A DNA stretch of 6,651 bases from an uncultured Hyphomicrobiales bacterium (GTDB taxonomy: Bacteria > Pseudomonadota > Alphaproteobacteria > Rhizobiales > Aestuariivirgaceae). The position numbers and the translations under genes are program-made. Each line of letters opens with the position of its first letter. The stretch's first letter is position 1. Location: positions 1 through 6,651 of the forward strand of contig CAIYXE010000332.1 in NCBI GenBank assembly GCA_903930095.1. Direction: 5' to 3'. The notes under the pieces were generated by a model. The model ran no database searches, had not been told where the DNA came from, and saw only the letters and a program-made list of their open reading frames with translations. Shown in pieces: positions 5,839-6,651 of this stretch.

Positions 5839-6521
5839 TCCGCGCCACACCCATTGATGGCCAGAATGGCTTCACGCTGGTGGAGGTGCTGGCGGCGCTC
5901 GCCATCACGTCCTTGATCCTCGTGTCACTCAACCTCGCATCCTCGGGGGTTCGCCAGAGTGTCGAGAGAACGCACCGGAGCCTTGCGGATCAGGCGGCGC
6001 TGTCTGCGGCGGTTGGCATTTTCCAGCGTGATGTCCAGCGCATCGTCAAGCTGCGCCGCGCGTCTGGCGCCAGTGGCTTTCTGTTCGAAGGCAATGCCAG
6101 GCAGGTGATCTATCCGGTCGCCGGGCAGAGGGGCGCATCGCAGGGTGGGCTCTATCTGGTGCGTCTCGCCGCGCGGGATGTCCAGGGGGGCATGCAGCTG
6201 GTGCGCGAACGGATGCCGATGCTTCCCGGCGAGATCGCTGGCGAACGCCAGTCCTGGAATGATGCCGTGGTGCTTCTCGAAGGTCCCTTCGAGCTCGGCT
6301 TTGCCTATCGCGCCCCGCAAACGGGCGACAGGGCATGGCGGGATAGCTGGTCAGCCGCAGCGGCGATGCCGGAACAGATACGCCTCACCATCGAAGACCG
6401 CGCCACCGGCCGCCTGCGTGTTCCGGTGATCGTCCAGCCGCTGCAAGTCGATGGGGAACCGGAATGCGCCGCGGATGCCTTGCGCTGCGGTGTTGCCGCT
6501 CCCGAAGGAGCGCTGCCGTGA
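5835..6521 (+). CDS. gspJ: Minor pseudopilin GspJ
   Basis: A 228-residue pseudopilin precursor, within the usual 190-230 range of GspJ. The 12-residue leader ends at Gly12/Phe13 in NGFTLVEVL, with Glu17 at mature position 5 and a hydrophobic segment to about residue 38. The motif FQRDVQRIV (63-71) is the GspJ feature seen soon after the N-terminal helix, and MPEQIRLTI (178-186) corresponds to the conserved P-x-x-I-R-L-x-I strand near the C terminus. GspJ joins GspI and GspK in the helical tip of the pseudopilus. Two cysteines, Cys211 and Cys218, in the tail could form a periplasmic disulphide (inferred). ATG 5835 overlaps the gspI stop codon (ATGA) without an obvious ribosome binding site, so coupling to gspI translation is likely. 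Confidence 0.94.
   Translation: MIRATPIDGQNGFTLVEVLAALAITSLILVSLNLASSGVRQSVERTHRSLADQAALSAAVGIFQRDVQRIVKLRRASGASGFLFEGNARQVIYPVAGQRGASQGGLYLVRLAARDVQGGMQLVRERMPMLPGEIAGERQSWNDAVVLLEGPFELGFAYRAPQTGDRAWRDSWSAAAAMPEQIRLTIEDRATGRLRVPVIVQPLQVDGEPECAADALRCGVAAPEGALP
6505..6510 (+). promoter_or_regulatory. Ribosome binding site for gspK
   Basis: AAGGAG, the best Shine-Dalgarno match in the window, lies near the end of gspJ, 7 bases before GTG 6518. It fixes the gspK start at this GTG. Confidence 0.8.
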
Positions 6522-6651
6522 GTGAACGCCAGGACCGCGGGGTTGTGCTTGTGGCCGTGCTGTTCACGGTGGCGATCATGTCGGTAATGGTGGTGGCGGC
6601 CAGCGCGCTCACGCGCTCCGGCATTGCCGATCATGAGCTGGAGCAGCGCCG
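6518..6651 (+). CDS. gspK: Minor pseudopilin GspK, N-terminal part (cut by window end)
   Basis: Forty-four codons are visible before the window ends; full-length GspK is usually about 300 residues or more. The protein begins with a short leader ending at Gly8 (SERQDRG) followed by VVLVAVLFTVAIMSVMVVAA, a hydrophobic helix. Mature position 5 is Ala13, not Glu. Loss of that Glu is the known hallmark of GspK, the pseudopilin that caps the tip and does not need to align on a preceding subunit. The R-Q-x-R-G-V start is also typical of GspK. GTG 6518 overlaps the gspJ stop codon (GTGA) and has AAGGAG 7 bases upstream. The globular alpha-helical domain that would confirm the call lies outside the window. 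Confidence 0.87.
   Translation, partial: MSERQDRGVVLVAVLFTVAIMSVMVVAASALTRSGIADHELEQR

Noticed and set aside
1680..6651. Type IV pilus cluster (pilB, pilC, pilA) instead of type II secretion
   Set aside because: The G-H-I-J-K pseudopilin order, the GspG calcium-loop ending and the Glu5-lacking GspK start identify type II secretion; no pilT, pilM-Q or pilin-like major subunit with a C-terminal disulphide loop is present.
1..6651. CRISPR arrays, tRNA or rRNA genes, insertion sequences, phage genes
   Set aside because: No repeat-spacer pattern, no tRNA cloverleaf, no rRNA-like sequence, no transposase or terminal inverted repeats were seen; almost all bases are accounted for by the listed genes.

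Overview
The window is GC-rich, densely packed bacterial DNA. Coding sequence covers nearly all of it, all on the + strand, and the only clear non-coding gap is about 93 bases. Codon use strongly favours G or C at third positions. The style of the proteins (an ISSAGLR-type STAS protein and a GGDSFGYH-type PP2C phosphatase), together with the base composition, suggests an alphaproteobacterium, perhaps of the Hyphomicrobiales. That placement is an impression from sequence style, not a measured phylogeny.

Region 1 (1-1586) is a compact three-gene partner-switching module in the order kinase, antagonist, phosphatase. It contains the C-terminal part of an RsbW-like anti-sigma-factor serine kinase (GHKL ATPase), a small STAS-domain anti-sigma-factor antagonist (RsbV-like), and a SpoIIE-family PP2C phosphatase with an N-terminal coiled coil (RsbU-like). 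In such modules the kinase phosphorylates the STAS protein on serine, the phosphatase removes the phosphate, and the phosphorylation state decides whether the kinase holds its target (classically a sigma factor) or releases it. No sigma factor gene is visible here, so the target is unknown.

Region 2 (1584-1680) is the boundary. A strong intrinsic terminator starts inside the phosphatase stop codon. After it comes a candidate sigma70-like promoter whose predicted start point falls on the GTG start of the next gene, so the mRNA may be leaderless. A perfect 13-base palindrome lies between the candidate -35 and -10 boxes.

Region 3 (1680-6651) is a type II secretion system operon in the order gspE-gspF-gspG-gspH-gspI-gspJ-gspK. 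It encodes the cytoplasmic ATPase, the inner-membrane platform protein, the major pseudopilin and the minor pseudopilins; gspK is cut by the window end. Junctions overlap or nearly touch, which implies co-transcription and translational coupling. GspE powers assembly of a GspG pseudopilus on GspF; GspH, I, J and K form its tip complex and are expected to be processed by a prepilin peptidase that is not in the window. gspC, gspD, gspL, gspM and gspO are not seen. The operon begins directly with gspE, so the secretin and inner-membrane partners must lie downstream of gspK or elsewhere.

Nothing here is a clearly new system. The most interesting points are the partner-switching module placed beside a type II secretion operon, the candidate leaderless and operator-bearing promoter between them, and the operon beginning at gspE.
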